A stretch of DNA of 64,000 bases from NCBI RefSeq assembly GCF_009805705.1, contig NZ_VSMB01000010.1, positions 62,001 through 126,000 on the forward strand, read 5' to 3'. The notes beneath the pieces were generated by a model that ran no database searches, was not told the origin of the DNA, and saw nothing but the letters and a program-made list of their open reading frames with translations. Positions 25,813-34,532 of the stretch are shown here, piece after piece. Position numbers and translations under genes: made by a program. Each line of letters begins with the position of its first letter. Within the stretch, counting starts at the first letter, position 1. This DNA comes from Ruania rhizosphaerae. Lineage in GTDB: Bacteria > Actinomycetota > Actinomycetes > Actinomycetales > Beutenbergiaceae.

Positions 25813-26565
25813 CTAGGGGAGGGGGAGCGGGCGGCGTTGCTGCGCCCGGCCGACCAGCGCCGCCACTGCCACGTGCAGGGGTATGAGCACGATCACCAGG
25901 ATCGGCAGCCACAGGCATACCAGGAGCTCGATCCCCACGACGATGGCGGTTGCCGCTGCGGTACCCAGCCCGCGCCACTCATGTGTGTGCTTGCGCAGCC
26001 GCACTGCTGCTTCCCGGGCCACCTCTCCGGCGCGGGTATCCGCGACCAGTAGAGCGCGCAACCTGAGGTTGCTGATCGTCTCGGCGGTCGCTGAACCGGC
26101 GAACCAGCCGGCCGCGGCTGCGCCTGCCACCGTGAGCGGATGCGCCTCGACGACTGCGCCGGCTGTCAGCGCGAGGCCGAGTGCGGCGAGCGGCGTGAGC
26201 GCGGCGCCGGTGAGTACCGAGACCAGCACGAACCGGCGCTCGTCGCGCTGCGCCGTTCCCATCCGCGTTCCAGAGTGCGGGCGGCGAGCGAGGTCGACGA
26301 CGGCCGCGCCCCATCCGGCGCCGGTGACCACTGCCCAGCTGAGGAGCCCGAGCCCCGCCAGTGCCAGCAGGCCGAGAGAGCCGAGCAACACGGCGGTGAG
26401 GGTGACCAGTATCACCGCCATCCGGGCAGCGCTGGCCCGGGCCAGAGTGCGGCGGTAGCCGTCGACCACCGCTCGCTCGTCGACGTGCTCGTGCTCGTGG
26501 GTGGCCTCGCAGTGCGGGCAGACGTAGGTCTCGCCCGGCGCAGTGGCGCTGTCGCTGTCCGTCAT
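25813..26565 (-). CDS. Multi-pass membrane protein with N-terminal Cys pair
   Basis: About 250 residues. A short cytosolic head holds YVCPHCEATHEHEHVDE, a possible zinc knuckle, followed by four to five hydrophobic segments in two pairs (about residues 50-85, 120-165 and 205-235). No family function was recognised. Start choice is uncertain: ATGs at 26565, 26580 and 26595 lack a ribosome-binding site, and the longest would overlap the divergent alkyltransferase-like gene. Confidence 0.6.
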   Translation of the reverse strand: MTDSDSATAPGETYVCPHCEATHEHEHVDERAVVDGYRRTLARASAARMAVILVTLTAVLLGSLGLLALAGLGLLSWAVVTGAGWGAAVVDLARRPHSGTRMGTAQRDERRFVLVSVLTGAALTPLAALGLALTAGAVVEAHPLTVAGAAAAGWFAGSATAETISNLRLRALLVADTRAGEVAREAAVRLRKHTHEWRGLGTAAATAIVVGIELLVCLWLPILVIVLIPLHVAVAALVGRAQQRRPLPLP

Positions 26566-26587
26566 GTCATGGGAGATCATAGGGCGG

Positions 26588-26932
26588 GTGAACACTGCCG
26601 CTGAGCAAGGGCCTGGGGACTATGTGGAGACGGTGCTCGATCTGGTCGAGCAGATTCCATCGGGCCGGGCCACCACCTACGGGGTGATCGCTGAAGCGGC
26701 GAGGGCATTGACGGGCAAGGGCAGCGCGCGGACGGTCGGCACCGTCATGGCTCAGTACGGTGGCGGCGTGCCCTGGTGGCGCGTCGTCACGGCCAGCGGT
26801 GCCGTGGCCGAACGGGTGGCCGGGCGTGGATTGGAGCTGTTGCGGAACGAGGGGGTGTCGATGACGGCGCACGATCCGCCCCGCGTCGACCTCTCCGAGG
26901 CAGGGTGGGAACCGGGCGAGCAGGAGCCCTGA
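26588..26932 (+). CDS. Alkyltransferase-like DNA repair protein (ATL)
   Basis: A 114-residue protein with the winged-helix DNA-binding domain of O6-alkylguanine-DNA alkyltransferase (IPSGRATTYGVIAEAA, GSARTVGTVMA), but the active-site PCHR is PWWRVV. Trp63 replaces the alkyl-accepting cysteine. Such ATL proteins bind O6-alkylguanine, flip it and flag it for nucleotide excision repair, with no transfer. The GTG at 26588 is the first sensible start. It is divergent from a membrane protein with almost no spacer. Confidence 0.88.
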   Translation: MNTAAEQGPGDYVETVLDLVEQIPSGRATTYGVIAEAARALTGKGSARTVGTVMAQYGGGVPWWRVVTASGAVAERVAGRGLELLRNEGVSMTAHDPPRVDLSEAGWEPGEQEP

Positions 26933-26943
26933 CGGGCGGGGCC

Positions 26944-27549
26944 TCAGATGTAGATCGCGGGATCCAGGTAGAGGGCCGGGTCGGCGGTGTCGTCCTTGCT
27001 GGACGGGGGAGCCTGGCGGGTCTGCCCCGGGACGCCGACGACCACGGATGCGGCCGGGACGTCCTTGACGACGACGGCGTTCGCCCCGATCTTGACGTCG
27101 TCCCCGATGTCGATCGGGCCGAGTACCTTGGCTCCCGCACCGATCACCACCCGGTCTCCGATGCTCGGGTGACGCTTGCCGGCACTCATCGACCGTCCGC
27201 CGAGTGTGGACCCGTGGAACATCAGCACGTCGTCGCCGACCTCGGCGGTCTCGCCGATGACCACTCCCATGCCGTGATCGATGAAGAACCGGCGCCCGAG
27301 TACCGCACCGGGGTGGATCTCCACCCCGGTGACGGCGCGCGCCACCTGCGAGATCAGCCGGGCGGGCAACTTGAGCAGCGGATTGGTCACCCACAGTCGG
27401 TTCGCCAGCCGGTGCAACCACAGCGCGTGGACGCCGGGATACAGGAGGGCGACCTCGAGACCGCTCCGGGCCGCGGGGTCGCGGCGCCGGGCGGTCTCGA
27501 GATCCTCTGCGACCAGCTCACGCAGGCGCAGGTGACGCGTCGGACTCAT
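26944..27549 (-). CDS. cysE: Serine O-acetyltransferase CysE
   Basis: Makes O-acetylserine from serine and acetyl-CoA for cysteine synthesis. The 201-residue protein has the short N-terminal helical part of bacterial EpsC/CysE forms and a left-handed beta-helix of hexapeptide repeats with the catalytic [22 protein letters not shown] and HGSTLGG. The ATG at 27549 is chosen because upstream codons show no family similarity. It starts 19 bp after cysK ends, on the same strand, so cysK-cysE form an operon. It is convergent with the ATL gene. Confidence 0.95.
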   Translation of the reverse strand: MSPTRHLRLRELVAEDLETARRRDPAARSGLEVALLYPGVHALWLHRLANRLWVTNPLLKLPARLISQVARAVTGVEIHPGAVLGRRFFIDHGMGVVIGETAEVGDDVLMFHGSTLGGRSMSAGKRHPSIGDRVVIGAGAKVLGPIDIGDDVKIGANAVVVKDVPAASVVVGVPGQTRQAPPSSKDDTADPALYLDPAIYI

Positions 27550-27568
27550 GAAAGCGACCTTGTCCCGA

Positions 27569-28504
27569 TCACTCGGCGAGGTCGGCGTACAGGATGGTCG
27601 ACAGGTAGCGCTCACCGAAGGAGGGGATGATCACCACGATGTTCTTGCCGGCGTTCTCCGGGCGCTGCGCCACCTGGACGGCGGCGTGCAGGGCGGCACC
27701 AGAGGAGATGCCGACGAGCAGGCCCTCCTCGCGGGCCGCGCGTCGGGCGACCTCGACGGCGGTCTCGGCGTTGACGTCGATGACCTCGTCGTAGATCGAG
27801 GTGTCGAGGATCTCCGGCACGAAGTTCGCGCCGATGCCCTGGATCTTGTGCGGACCGGGCTGCCCGCCGTTGAGGATCGCGGACTCCTCCGGCTCGACGG
27901 CGATGATCTTGACGTCGGGCTTGCGCTCCTTCAGCACCTGGCCCACACCGGTGATCGTGCCGCCGGTGCCGATGCCCGCCACCACGATGTCGACCTCGCC
28001 GTCGGTGTCGGCCCAGATCTCCTCGGCCGTGGTCTTGCGGTGGATGGCGGGGTTCGCTTCGTTGGCGAACTGGCGCGCCAGGATCGCACCGGGGCGCTCT
28101 GAGGCGATCTGCTCGGCGCGGGTGACCGCACCCTTCATGCCTTCTGCTCCCGGGGTGAGGACCAGTTCGGCACCGAAGGCGCGCAGCAGCATCTTGCGCT
28201 CGTTCGACATCGTCTCCGGCATGGTCAGCACGACGTTGTAGCCGCGGGCCGCGCCGACGAACGCCAGCGCGATACCGGTGTTGCCGCTGGTGGCCTCCAC
28301 GATGGTGCCACCGGCGGGCAGCTCGCCAGCAGCCTCGGCGGCGTCGACGATGGCGACGCCGATCCGGTCCTTGACGCTGTTGGCCGGGTTGTAGAACTCG
28401 AGCTTCGCGAGCACGTTCGCGCCCGCGCCCTCGGTGAGTTTGTTGATGCGGACCAGCGGGGTGTTGCCGATCAGCGCAGTAGCGTTGTCGTAGATGCGGG
28501 CCAT
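27569..28504 (-). CDS. cysK: Cysteine synthase CysK (O-acetylserine sulfhydrylase)
   Basis: A 311-residue PLP enzyme joining O-acetylserine and sulfide. It begins [18 protein letters not shown], has the PLP Lys45 in NPANSVKDR, the substrate loop [12 protein letters not shown], the phosphate cup [10 protein letters not shown], and SSGAALHAA near the end. The ATG at 28504 follows GAAGGAC; the frame stays open for about 70 more codons upstream without similarity to the family. First gene of the cysK-cysE pair. Confidence 0.96.
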   Translation of the reverse strand: MARIYDNATALIGNTPLVRINKLTEGAGANVLAKLEFYNPANSVKDRIGVAIVDAAEAAGELPAGGTIVEATSGNTGIALAFVGAARGYNVVLTMPETMSNERKMLLRAFGAELVLTPGAEGMKGAVTRAEQIASERPGAILARQFANEANPAIHRKTTAEEIWADTDGEVDIVVAGIGTGGTITGVGQVLKERKPDVKIIAVEPEESAILNGGQPGPHKIQGIGANFVPEILDTSIYDEVIDVNAETAVEVARRAAREEGLLVGISSGAALHAAVQVAQRPENAGKNIVVIIPSFGERYLSTILYADLAE

Positions 28505-28988
28505 GGGGTCTCGTCCTTCGTTGACTGGTTGTTCGGTATGGACGCCGGCTGGACCCTCGGGAACGGTGGGACCGGCGGGCCGGACAGCCGCTCGGGCTCG
28601 CGGGGAGCTGTGGGCGTCGCTCGTCCTCATCTTCGCAGTGCCTCTGCGCAAGGGAAGGGAGGTTGCCGACTGTCCCACGATACGGGCACGCCCGGGTGAG
28701 TTGTTCGTCACAGTCGCCGACCTACGGTCCTGACCTGCGTCGTCGTGGGTGCGCCTGCGCAGAGGTGAGTAGGCGTCCAGCGCCAGATATGGGTATCATT
28801 CCGTGGGCGCGCCGTGAACCGATGCCCGCGTGGAACCAGCTCTTCCGCGACGGGTGACCACTCGGTTGCCCGATCCGCCCGACGTCATGAGGTGCCGTGA
28901 CGAGGCGTGTGAACGGTGCTGCTCGCAGCGCAGACCACAGAGCACAGACCACTGAAGCAACCGCGTGAGAAGTAGGTAGGAAGTAGAC
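28505..28988. promoter_or_regulatory. Divergent control region between cysK and rpmE2
   Basis: About 480 bp with no convincing gene. TATCAT at 28794-28799 is a plausible -10 for the ribosomal protein genes and would give a leader near 185 nt. The 15 bases around it (28790-28804) share about half of a Zur-box consensus, too little to call. The cysK promoter was not identified. Confidence 0.3.
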
Positions 28989-29246
28989 ATGAAGAAGGAC
29001 ATCCACCCCGAGTACGGGCCGGTCGTGTTCCGTGACATCTCCGCGAACTTCGCCATCCTGACGAAGTCGACGATCTCTTCCGAGACCACGGTCGAGTGGG
29101 AGGACGGCAACACCTACCCGGTGGTCGACGTCGACATCTCCTCTGCCTCGCATCCCTTCTACACGGGCAAGCAGAAGATCATGGACACCGCCGGGCGCGT
29201 CGAGAAGTTCCGCCAGCGGTACGCCAAGGCTGGCAACAAGGCCTGA
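28989..29246 (+). CDS. rpmE2: 50S ribosomal protein L31 type B (cysteine-free)
   Basis: An 85-residue protein beginning [21 protein letters not shown]. It has the type B length and lacks the CxxC zinc ribbon of ordinary L31, so it needs no zinc. In many actinobacteria such C-minus paralogues replace the zinc forms when zinc is scarce and are repressed by Zur. The ATG follows a purine-rich AGGTAGGAAG. The L32 gene follows 87 bp downstream on the same strand. Confidence 0.95.
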   Translation: MKKDIHPEYGPVVFRDISANFAILTKSTISSETTVEWEDGNTYPVVDVDISSASHPFYTGKQKIMDTAGRVEKFRQRYAKAGNKA

Positions 29247-29333
29247 TTTCTCCGGCGCCCGTAGGCGCTGGCAGTACATGCTGCGGCGGACCAGCCGCAG
29301 GAAGACAACGACGACGGAAGGGGAGGTAGAGCC

Positions 29334-29504
29334 ATGGCAGTTCCCAAGCGCAAGATGTCGCGCAGCAACACCCGCGCGCGCCGTTCGCAGTGGAAGACCA
29401 AGGCGGCGGACCTCGTCCCGGTCCGCTCCGGTGGTCGTGAGGTCCGGGTGCCGCGGCGCCTGGCCCGCGCCGTCGAGCGCGGTCTGGTCGACGTCGAGAG
29501 CTGA
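29334..29504 (+). CDS. rpmF: 50S ribosomal protein L32 (cysteine-free)
   Basis: A 56-residue basic protein, [20 protein letters not shown] and onward, clearly L32. The four cysteines that bind zinc in the C-plus form are missing. The ATG at 29334 follows GGGGAGG. Together with the preceding L31 type B it makes a zinc-independent ribosomal pair. A hairpin terminator lies about 25 bp after the stop. Confidence 0.95.
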   Translation: MAVPKRKMSRSNTRARRSQWKTKAADLVPVRSGGREVRVPRRLARAVERGLVDVES

Positions 29505-29530
29505 GTTTCACACTCGCGACACGCGAACCT

Positions 29531-29565
29531 CGAAGCGGTCGCCCCCTGACGGGGCGGCCGCTTCG
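29531..29565 (+). terminator. Hairpin terminator after rpmF
   Basis: The arms 29531-29545 and 29551-29565 pair over 15 positions with one G-T wobble and a 5-nt loop. It follows rpmF by 26 bp and precedes the surface-protein gene. Confidence 0.8.
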
Positions 29566-29707
29566 TCGCGTTCGGGGATCTGGCCTCGTGTCTTATACGA
29601 GCGGCTAGGTCTGCGCTACGATCCGCTTGGTGCCGCGTGCTGAGCCGGGCCGTCGACGGGTATGTGAGTACCGGTCGACTCACCCACTGCAGGGAGCAGA
29701 CGTTCCG

Positions 29708-32215
29708 ATGGTGTCTCGTGCTGATTTCCACACTTGTGTGCAGCGGCTGATTGCAGTCGTTGCCGCTGCAATCCTGGTCTGCCTCGGCGGCGTCGTCACT
29801 GCGCCGAACGCATCGGCCGTCGGCACGGTCGTCATCGACGACTTCGCCGGGAACTCGCTCGGCACGAGGACGGTGACGCTCTCTCCCGCGATGGGCGGTA
29901 CCCAGGCCTCGACGTTCACCGAGTCCGGTGGCGTGGGCGTGTTCTCGATCGGCGGGCAGGGCAACACCCAGGGCAGTGTGCGACTCGACTACACGTTGCC
30001 TGGCCCGACCGACCTCACCGAGGGGTGGACGAACACCCGAATCAGTTTCGCCTTCGACTCGATCCAGCGGACGCCAGACGACGGTGGCACTGCGCTCAGC
30101 TACTCGCTGACGCTGGTCGATTCGGACGGCGGTACGGACAGCATCTCCTCCGGGATCGCCTCCACGGAGAACTTCGACGCGAGCTTTCCGCTGCTGTGCG
30201 AGGGGTTGCTGTGCTACGAGGACGTCGATGTGACCCGGGTTGTCAGCGCGACGCTGGAGTTGCGGGCACCTGGCACCTACGACGAGGGCCACTCGGTCAC
30301 GGTCAGGATGGAGGGGGTGCAGGCGGCTCCACCCGTGGGAACGCCCACCGAGCCGCTTACCCCGACGGTCACGACCCCGACGACGACGATCGCCGCGAGT
30401 GCGCCGACCTCCGTGCAGTTCACGGTCTCGTTCGCCTCTGATGGGTTTCTCGAGGGGGCCACTGCACTCGAAGCGTCCGACCTGACCGTCTCGGGCACCG
30501 CGGCAGGACGGGACAACGTCCAGGTCAGCGGTGGGCCATCGGTCTATCAGGTGACGGTCGGCCCACTGACGTCGGATGGGACGGTGTCGGTGGGAGTGCC
30601 CGCCGATGTGGTGACTGGACTCGCGAGCCGCCCCAACATCGCCAGCAGCGATGACCCAGTCGTCACCTTCGACCTCGGGGCTGCACCGACCATCACGAGT
30701 GAAGACTCGGCGACCTTCATCGCCGGTGAGGCTGGGTCGTTCGATATCGCCTCGACCGGGGACCCCGTACCGGATGTCACGATCACCGGCGGGCTCCCGG
30801 CCGGCCTCACGATCTCCGACCTCGGCAGCGGCACTTTGGCGATCACCGGAACACCGGAGGCCGCCACCGGCGGAACCTACCCCGTCATCGTGACGGCATC
30901 GAACGGCTACACACCGAACGCCGTGCAGGAGCTGCTGGTCACGGTGAACGAGGCGCCGGCTTTCACGAGTGCGGATGCGGTGACGTTTACTGCTGGTGAG
31001 GTGGGCAGTTTCACGGTGGAGGTCTCGGCGGGGTTTCCTGGGCCGGTGACGGTGGGGGCTGAGTCGGTGTTGCCTGAGGGTTTGTCGTTGGTGGATCACG
31101 GTGATGGTTCGGCGACGTTGTCGGGGGCTCCGGTTGCTGGTGGGGTGAGTGTGTTGGAGTTGGTGGCGAGTAACGGTGCGGGTTTGTCGGCGCAGCAGTC
31201 TCTGACGGTCACTGTGGATGAGGCGCCGGCTTTCACGAGTGCGGATGCGGTGACGTTTACTGCTGGTGAGGTGGGCAGTTTCACGGTGGAGGTCTCGGCG
31301 GGGTTTCCTGGGCCGGTGACGGTGGGGGCTGAGTCGGTGTTGCCTGAGGGTTTGTCGTTGGTGGATCACGGTGATGGTTCGGCGACGTTGTCGGGGGCTC
31401 CGGTTGCTGGTGGGGTGAGTGTGTTGGAGTTGGTGGCGAGTAACGGTGCGGGTCTGTCGGCGCAGCAGCAACTCACCCTCACGATCCAGCAGTCGGTTGA
31501 ACTCCTCACAGAACCCTCCCTCGTGCTGGTGGCCGGCGTGCAGGACGCGCTCGTGCTTGAGTCAGTTCCCGGTTTTCCGCCCGAAACCACACTGACCCTG
31601 ACCGGAGATCTCCCAGTGGGGGTGACGTTCACCGATCACGGTGACGGTACGGCGACGCTCGCGGGCGTAGCCGGGCCGGACGCCGTCGGGCAGTACCCGA
31701 TCACGGTGACTGCCAGCAACGGTGCTGCGCCGGATGCTGTTCGCGCGGGCACGGTCGCGGTCGAGCTCGCCGCCGCTGTGACCCTTCCGGACGACGAGCC
31801 CGTTGCAACTGGTCAGCTCAGTGGAGTGCCGGCTCGGACCACGGTCGGCCAGGAGATCACCGTGACTGGCACCGGGTTCGCTGCCGGTGCCCCAGTGAGC
31901 CTCGGCATGTACTCCGAGCTCACGGTGCTCGGCAGCGCGGCCGCGGATGCGGCCGGTGAGTTCACGGCCACCTTCGTGATCCCCGATCAGCTCGGTAACC
32001 ACACGATCGTGGCGGCCGGGCTCAGTGCATCCGGCGAGGTGCAGTACCTGACCGCACCCACCGAGATCGCTCCGGAGCCAGTGGTGGAACCCACCGACGA
32101 CGGCCCCTCCTTGCCTGTCACCGGCACCACCGTGGGTGGAGTCCTGAGCCTCGCGATCGTCCTGGTCGGACTGGGCGCCTTCCTCAGCCGGCAAGGACGC
32201 CACAGGCAGGCATAG
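29708..32215 (+). CDS. LPXTG-anchored surface protein with repeated Ig-like domains
   Basis: An 835-residue secreted protein. From the ATG at 29708 it has a signal peptide (basic start, hydrophobic core IAVVAAAILVCLGGVV, likely cut after ASA near residue 38), an N-terminal domain of about 160 residues of unknown type, then a series of Ig-like beta-sandwich domains. Four of these (about residues 320-410, 415-504, 505-594 and 595-690) follow the putative-Ig (He_PIG) pattern with F-x-AGE-x-GSF and GxxxxLSGxP. The end is a sortase signal: LPVTG at 802-806, a hydrophobic helix, and RQGRHRQA. It should be covalently linked to the cell wall, perhaps as an adhesin. No sortase lies nearby. Confidence 0.9.
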   Translation: MVSRADFHTCVQRLIAVVAAAILVCLGGVVTAPNASAVGTVVIDDFAGNSLGTRTVTLSPAMGGTQASTFTESGGVGVFSIGGQGNTQGSVRLDYTLPGPTDLTEGWTNTRISFAFDSIQRTPDDGGTALSYSLTLVDSDGGTDSISSGIASTENFDASFPLLCEGLLCYEDVDVTRVVSATLELRAPGTYDEGHSVTVRMEGVQAAPPVGTPTEPLTPTVTTPTTTIAASAPTSVQFTVSFASDGFLEGATALEASDLTVSGTAAGRDNVQVSGGPSVYQVTVGPLTSDGTVSVGVPADVVTGLASRPNIASSDDPVVTFDLGAAPTITSEDSATFIAGEAGSFDIASTGDPVPDVTITGGLPAGLTISDLGSGTLAITGTPEAATGGTYPVIVTASNGYTPNAVQELLVTVNEAPAFTSADAVTFTAGEVGSFTVEVSAGFPGPVTVGAESVLPEGLSLVDHGDGSATLSGAPVAGGVSVLELVASNGAGLSAQQSLTVTVDEAPAFTSADAVTFTAGEVGSFTVEVSAGFPGPVTVGAESVLPEGLSLVDHGDGSATLSGAPVAGGVSVLELVASNGAGLSAQQQLTLTIQQSVELLTEPSLVLVAGVQDALVLESVPGFPPETTLTLTGDLPVGVTFTDHGDGTATLAGVAGPDAVGQYPITVTASNGAAPDAVRAGTVAVELAAAVTLPDDEPVATGQLSGVPARTTVGQEITVTGTGFAAGAPVSLGMYSELTVLGSAAADAAGEFTATFVIPDQLGNHTIVAAGLSASGEVQYLTAPTEIAPEPVVEPTDDGPSLPVTGTTVGGVLSLAIVLVGLGAFLSRQGRHRQA
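30950..31468 (+). repeat. Near-perfect 270-bp tandem duplication inside the surface-protein gene
   Basis: The segment 30950-31198 recurs at 31220-31468, offset by exactly 270 bp (90 codons). The two copies differ at one position (31184 T versus 31454 C) over 249 bp. Each encodes one Ig-like domain. Both copies use many T-ending codons and TTG/GTG, unlike the C/G-ending codons on either side. Confidence 0.95.
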
Positions 32216-32221
32216 CCCCGT

Positions 32222-32498
32222 CACCCTCGTTCCTCGGGCGACCGGCCCTCCTGATGGTCGGGATGACAGGAGCCGTCGCTCGCGAGGGCGAGCTCCTCGG
32301 CAAATCCTGCAAGCCAGATAATGAGTGTGGCCAGCCACCCTCGTTCCTCGGGCGACCGGCCACACTCATTGGTCGGGATGACAGGAGCCGTCGCTCGCCA
32401 GGGCGAGCTCCTCCCAAATCCTGCAAGCCAGATATCAGGAGGGCCTGCCACCCTCGTTCCTCGGATGACAGGCCCTCCTGATGGTCGGGATGACAGGA
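32222..32498. repeat. Tandem repeat array containing copies of the tRNA-Pro 3' end
   Basis: Three units of about 112-115 bp (starting near 32222, 32321 and 32435) lie between the surface-protein gene and tRNA-Pro. Each contains TGGTCGGGATGACAGGA, the reverse complement of the last 17 bases of tRNA-Pro including CCA (at 32255, 32370 and 32482, the third being the tRNA itself). Units also share CACCCTCGTTCCTCGG and AAATCCTGCAAGCCAGATA. Units 2 and 3 each hold a perfect hairpin: 32320-32332 with 32358-32370 (13 bp) and 32434-32447 with 32469-32482 (14 bp). The stem sequences differ but both pair fully. Confidence 0.85.
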
Positions 32499-32558
32499 TT
32501 TGAACCTGCGACCTTCCGCTCCCAAAGCGGACGCGCTACCAACCTGCGCCACATCCCG
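32482..32558 (-). tRNA. tRNA-Pro (TGG anticodon)
   Basis: Read on the minus strand it folds as a standard cloverleaf: acceptor CGGGATG paired with CATCCCG, D arm GCGC-AGGTTGGTA-GCGC, anticodon stem TCCGC/GCGGA with loop TTTGGGA (anticodon TGG), T arm GCAGG-TTCAAAT-CCTGT, discriminator A and an encoded CCA. The gene is divergent from tRNA-Gly, with 95 bp between them. Confidence 0.97.
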
Positions 32559-32653
32559 GTGCGACCCGCAGGTCGCCGGGACGAGTCTACGGCGTCGGAG
32601 GCAGTGTCTTGGACCGTGCACTGCCGGAGAGCAGGTACGCTAGGACACGCCTT

Positions 32654-32727
32654 GCGGGTGTAGCTCAATGGTAGAGCCTCTGCCTTCCAAGCAGATGGTG
32701 CGGGTTCGATTCCCGTCACCCGCTCCA
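32654..32727 (+). tRNA. tRNA-Gly (TCC anticodon)
   Basis: Cloverleaf with acceptor GCGGGTG/CACCCGC, D arm GCTC-AATGGTA-GAGC, anticodon stem TCTGC/GCAGA with loop CTTCCAA (anticodon TCC), T arm CGGGT-TCGATTC-CCGTC (one mismatched end), discriminator T and an encoded CCA. TACGCT at 32637-32642 is a possible -10. Confidence 0.97.
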
Positions 32728-32899
32728 GATCTCCTCTGCGGCTGGTCCTCGGCCGTGCTGCAGGTGCCGTACGATAGGTGGCTGCGTCCGATTTCGCATG
32801 CCCGCTCCGGGTGTTCGTGGACGCGACCGATCGTCGCCCGCAGATTCTCTTCGCGCGGGCGTGTCCCTCATATGCCGACCCACGAGTGGAGAGCACGTA

Positions 32900-34357
32900 G
32901 TGAAGAGCGCCGTCGAGAACCTCGAGCCCACACGGGCAAAGCTGACCGTGGAGGTGCCTCTGGCCGAGCTGCAGCCGAGCGTGGACCACGCGTACTCCCA
33001 CATCGCCTCCCAGGTGAACATCCCTGGCTTCCGCCGCGGGAAGGTTCCGCCGCGAATCATCGACCAGCGCGTCGGCAAGGGCGCGGTCATGGAGCACGCG
33101 ATCAACGAGGCACTGCCGGGCCTGTACCGCCAGGCAGTGACCGAGTCCGAGCTCAAGCCTCTCGGCCAGCCGGAGATCGAGGTCACCGCCGTGCCCGGCC
33201 TCACCGACGAAGCCGAGGAACTGATCTTCACCGCCGAGCTGGACGTGCGGCCCGAGATCGAGCTGCCGGACCTGGAGAGCCTGACGATCACCGTCGAGTC
33301 CACCGAGGTCACCGACGAGGACATCGAGGAGCGCCTGACGTCGCTGCGCGAGCAGCACGCCACCCTCGCCGGCGTCGATCGCGCAGCCCAGGACGGCGAC
33401 TTCGTCACCATCGATCTGAAGGCGACGATCGGCGACGACGAGATCGACTCGGTCTCCGGAGTCTCGTACCAGATCGGCTCGGGCAACATGCTCGAAGGCA
33501 TGGACGAGGCGTTGACCGGCCTCTCCGCGGACGAAACGGCCACCTTCACCGCTCCGCTCGCCGGTGGAGACCGCGCCGGTCAGGAGGCGGAGATCACCGT
33601 CACGCCTACTGCGATCAAGGTGCAGGAGCTGCCGGAGGTCGATGACGAGTTCGCTCAGACCGCCTCCGAGTTCGACACCGTGGACGAGTTGCGGGAGAAC
33701 CTGCGTACGCAGGTGGCCGAGGCCAAGGAGAACAACCGCGCCGTCACTGCCCGCGACCAGCTGCTCGAGCAGCTCGTCGAGGCTACTGACTTCCCGCTGC
33801 CGGCCAAGGTGATCGAGGCCGAGGTGCACCAGCACCTCGAGAACGAAGGCCGCCTCGAGGATGATGAGCATCGTGCAGAGGTCACCGAGGAGACCACGTC
33901 GGTACTCACGCGTCAGTTGCTGCTCGACACGCTCGCTGAGAAGGTGTCGGTCTCTGTCGGACAGAACGAGCTCCTGGAGTTCCTGCTCCGCACGGCGCAG
34001 CAGTCCCAGCAGGACCCGAGCGAATTCATCCGCCAGGCGGACGAGAACGGTCAGATCCCGCTCTTCGTCGCTGAGCTCACCCGCAACAAGTCCCTCGCCG
34101 TCGCACTGCGCCAGGTCAAGGTCGTCGACTCTGCCGGTGATGACGTCGACCTGTCCGCCTATATCGGATCGGATGAGGAGGACGCGGCTGAGGCCGCGGC
34201 CGCTGCGGCCGCCGCGCAGGATGAGGTGGCCGGGACCGAGACCGTCGACGTGACGGACGCTGCCGAGGGCGAGGGCGCCTCCTCTGAGGACGCGCCTGCC
34301 GAGGACACCTCCGACGACGAGAACGAGTCTGAGGGCGACGAGGCCGCCAAGGCCTGA
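32900..34357 (+). CDS. tig: Trigger factor (ribosome-associated chaperone and prolyl isomerase)
   Basis: A 485-residue chaperone that receives nascent chains at the ribosome exit. The N-terminal ribosome-binding domain has the signature GFRRGKVPP (residues 43-51). A FKBP-type isomerase domain follows (about 155-240, [18 protein letters not shown]), then the helical chaperone arms. The last 50 residues are strongly acidic and alanine-rich, a common actinobacterial tail. The GTG at 32900 follows GGAG at nine bases. Tig upstream of clpP and clpX is a widely conserved order that joins folding to proteolysis. Confidence 0.96.
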   Translation: MKSAVENLEPTRAKLTVEVPLAELQPSVDHAYSHIASQVNIPGFRRGKVPPRIIDQRVGKGAVMEHAINEALPGLYRQAVTESELKPLGQPEIEVTAVPGLTDEAEELIFTAELDVRPEIELPDLESLTITVESTEVTDEDIEERLTSLREQHATLAGVDRAAQDGDFVTIDLKATIGDDEIDSVSGVSYQIGSGNMLEGMDEALTGLSADETATFTAPLAGGDRAGQEAEITVTPTAIKVQELPEVDDEFAQTASEFDTVDELRENLRTQVAEAKENNRAVTARDQLLEQLVEATDFPLPAKVIEAEVHQHLENEGRLEDDEHRAEVTEETTSVLTRQLLLDTLAEKVSVSVGQNELLEFLLRTAQQSQQDPSEFIRQADENGQIPLFVAELTRNKSLAVALRQVKVVDSAGDDVDLSAYIGSDEEDAAEAAAAAAAAQDEVAGTETVDVTDAAEGEGASSEDAPAEDTSDDENESEGDEAAKA

Positions 34358-34369
34358 CCGTCGCTCGAG

Positions 34370-34414
34370 CTGCCCCCGTTGCCTCCAGGATTGCCCTGGC
34401 AGGAACGGGGGCAG
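34370..34414 (+). terminator. Hairpin terminator after tig
   Basis: An 11-bp perfect outer stem (34370-34380 with 34404-34414, CTGCCCCCGTT/AACGGGGGCAG) encloses an imperfect inner stem. It begins 12 bp past the tig stop and separates tig from clpP1P2. Confidence 0.7.
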
Positions 34415-34438
34415 TTCTCGTTCCGCCGAGCACGCGTG

Positions 34439-34451
34439 CGCCGACAGCGAA
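34439..34451 (+). promoter_or_regulatory. Putative ClgR operator upstream of clpP1P2
   Basis: The sequence CGCCGACAGCGAA matches every fixed position of the ClgR core as I recall it from Corynebacterium and Streptomyces (CGC-Y-N-A-N-R-GCG-W-W). It lies about 80 bp upstream of clpP1, within the promoter region, where ClgR activates clpP1P2 in those genera. Confidence 0.6.
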
Positions 34452-34532
34452 ACAGGTGCGGCTGCGGGCAGGTCTGACCTCCCGACGGCGTTAGTGTCAT
34501 CGCAGACATCACCACGATCGAGGAGCATGCAC

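Noticed and set aside
28789-28805. A definite Zur box upstream of rpmE2
   Set aside because: Only about 8 of 15 positions fit the consensus and the dyad is incomplete, so it is kept only as a weak suggestion.
29159-31471. A 770-codon minus-strand frame opposite the surface-protein gene
   Set aside because: Its repeated Arg/His stretches come from the opposite-strand Ig repeat, not from a real protein.
32216-32500. CRISPR array
   Set aside because: Repeat units are over 110 bp, include tRNA sequence and hairpins, and there are no cas genes or variable spacers of even size.
32222-32558. Integrated genomic island at tRNA-Pro
   Set aside because: Copies of the tRNA end are only about 112 bp apart, leaving no room for cargo, and no integrase is nearby.
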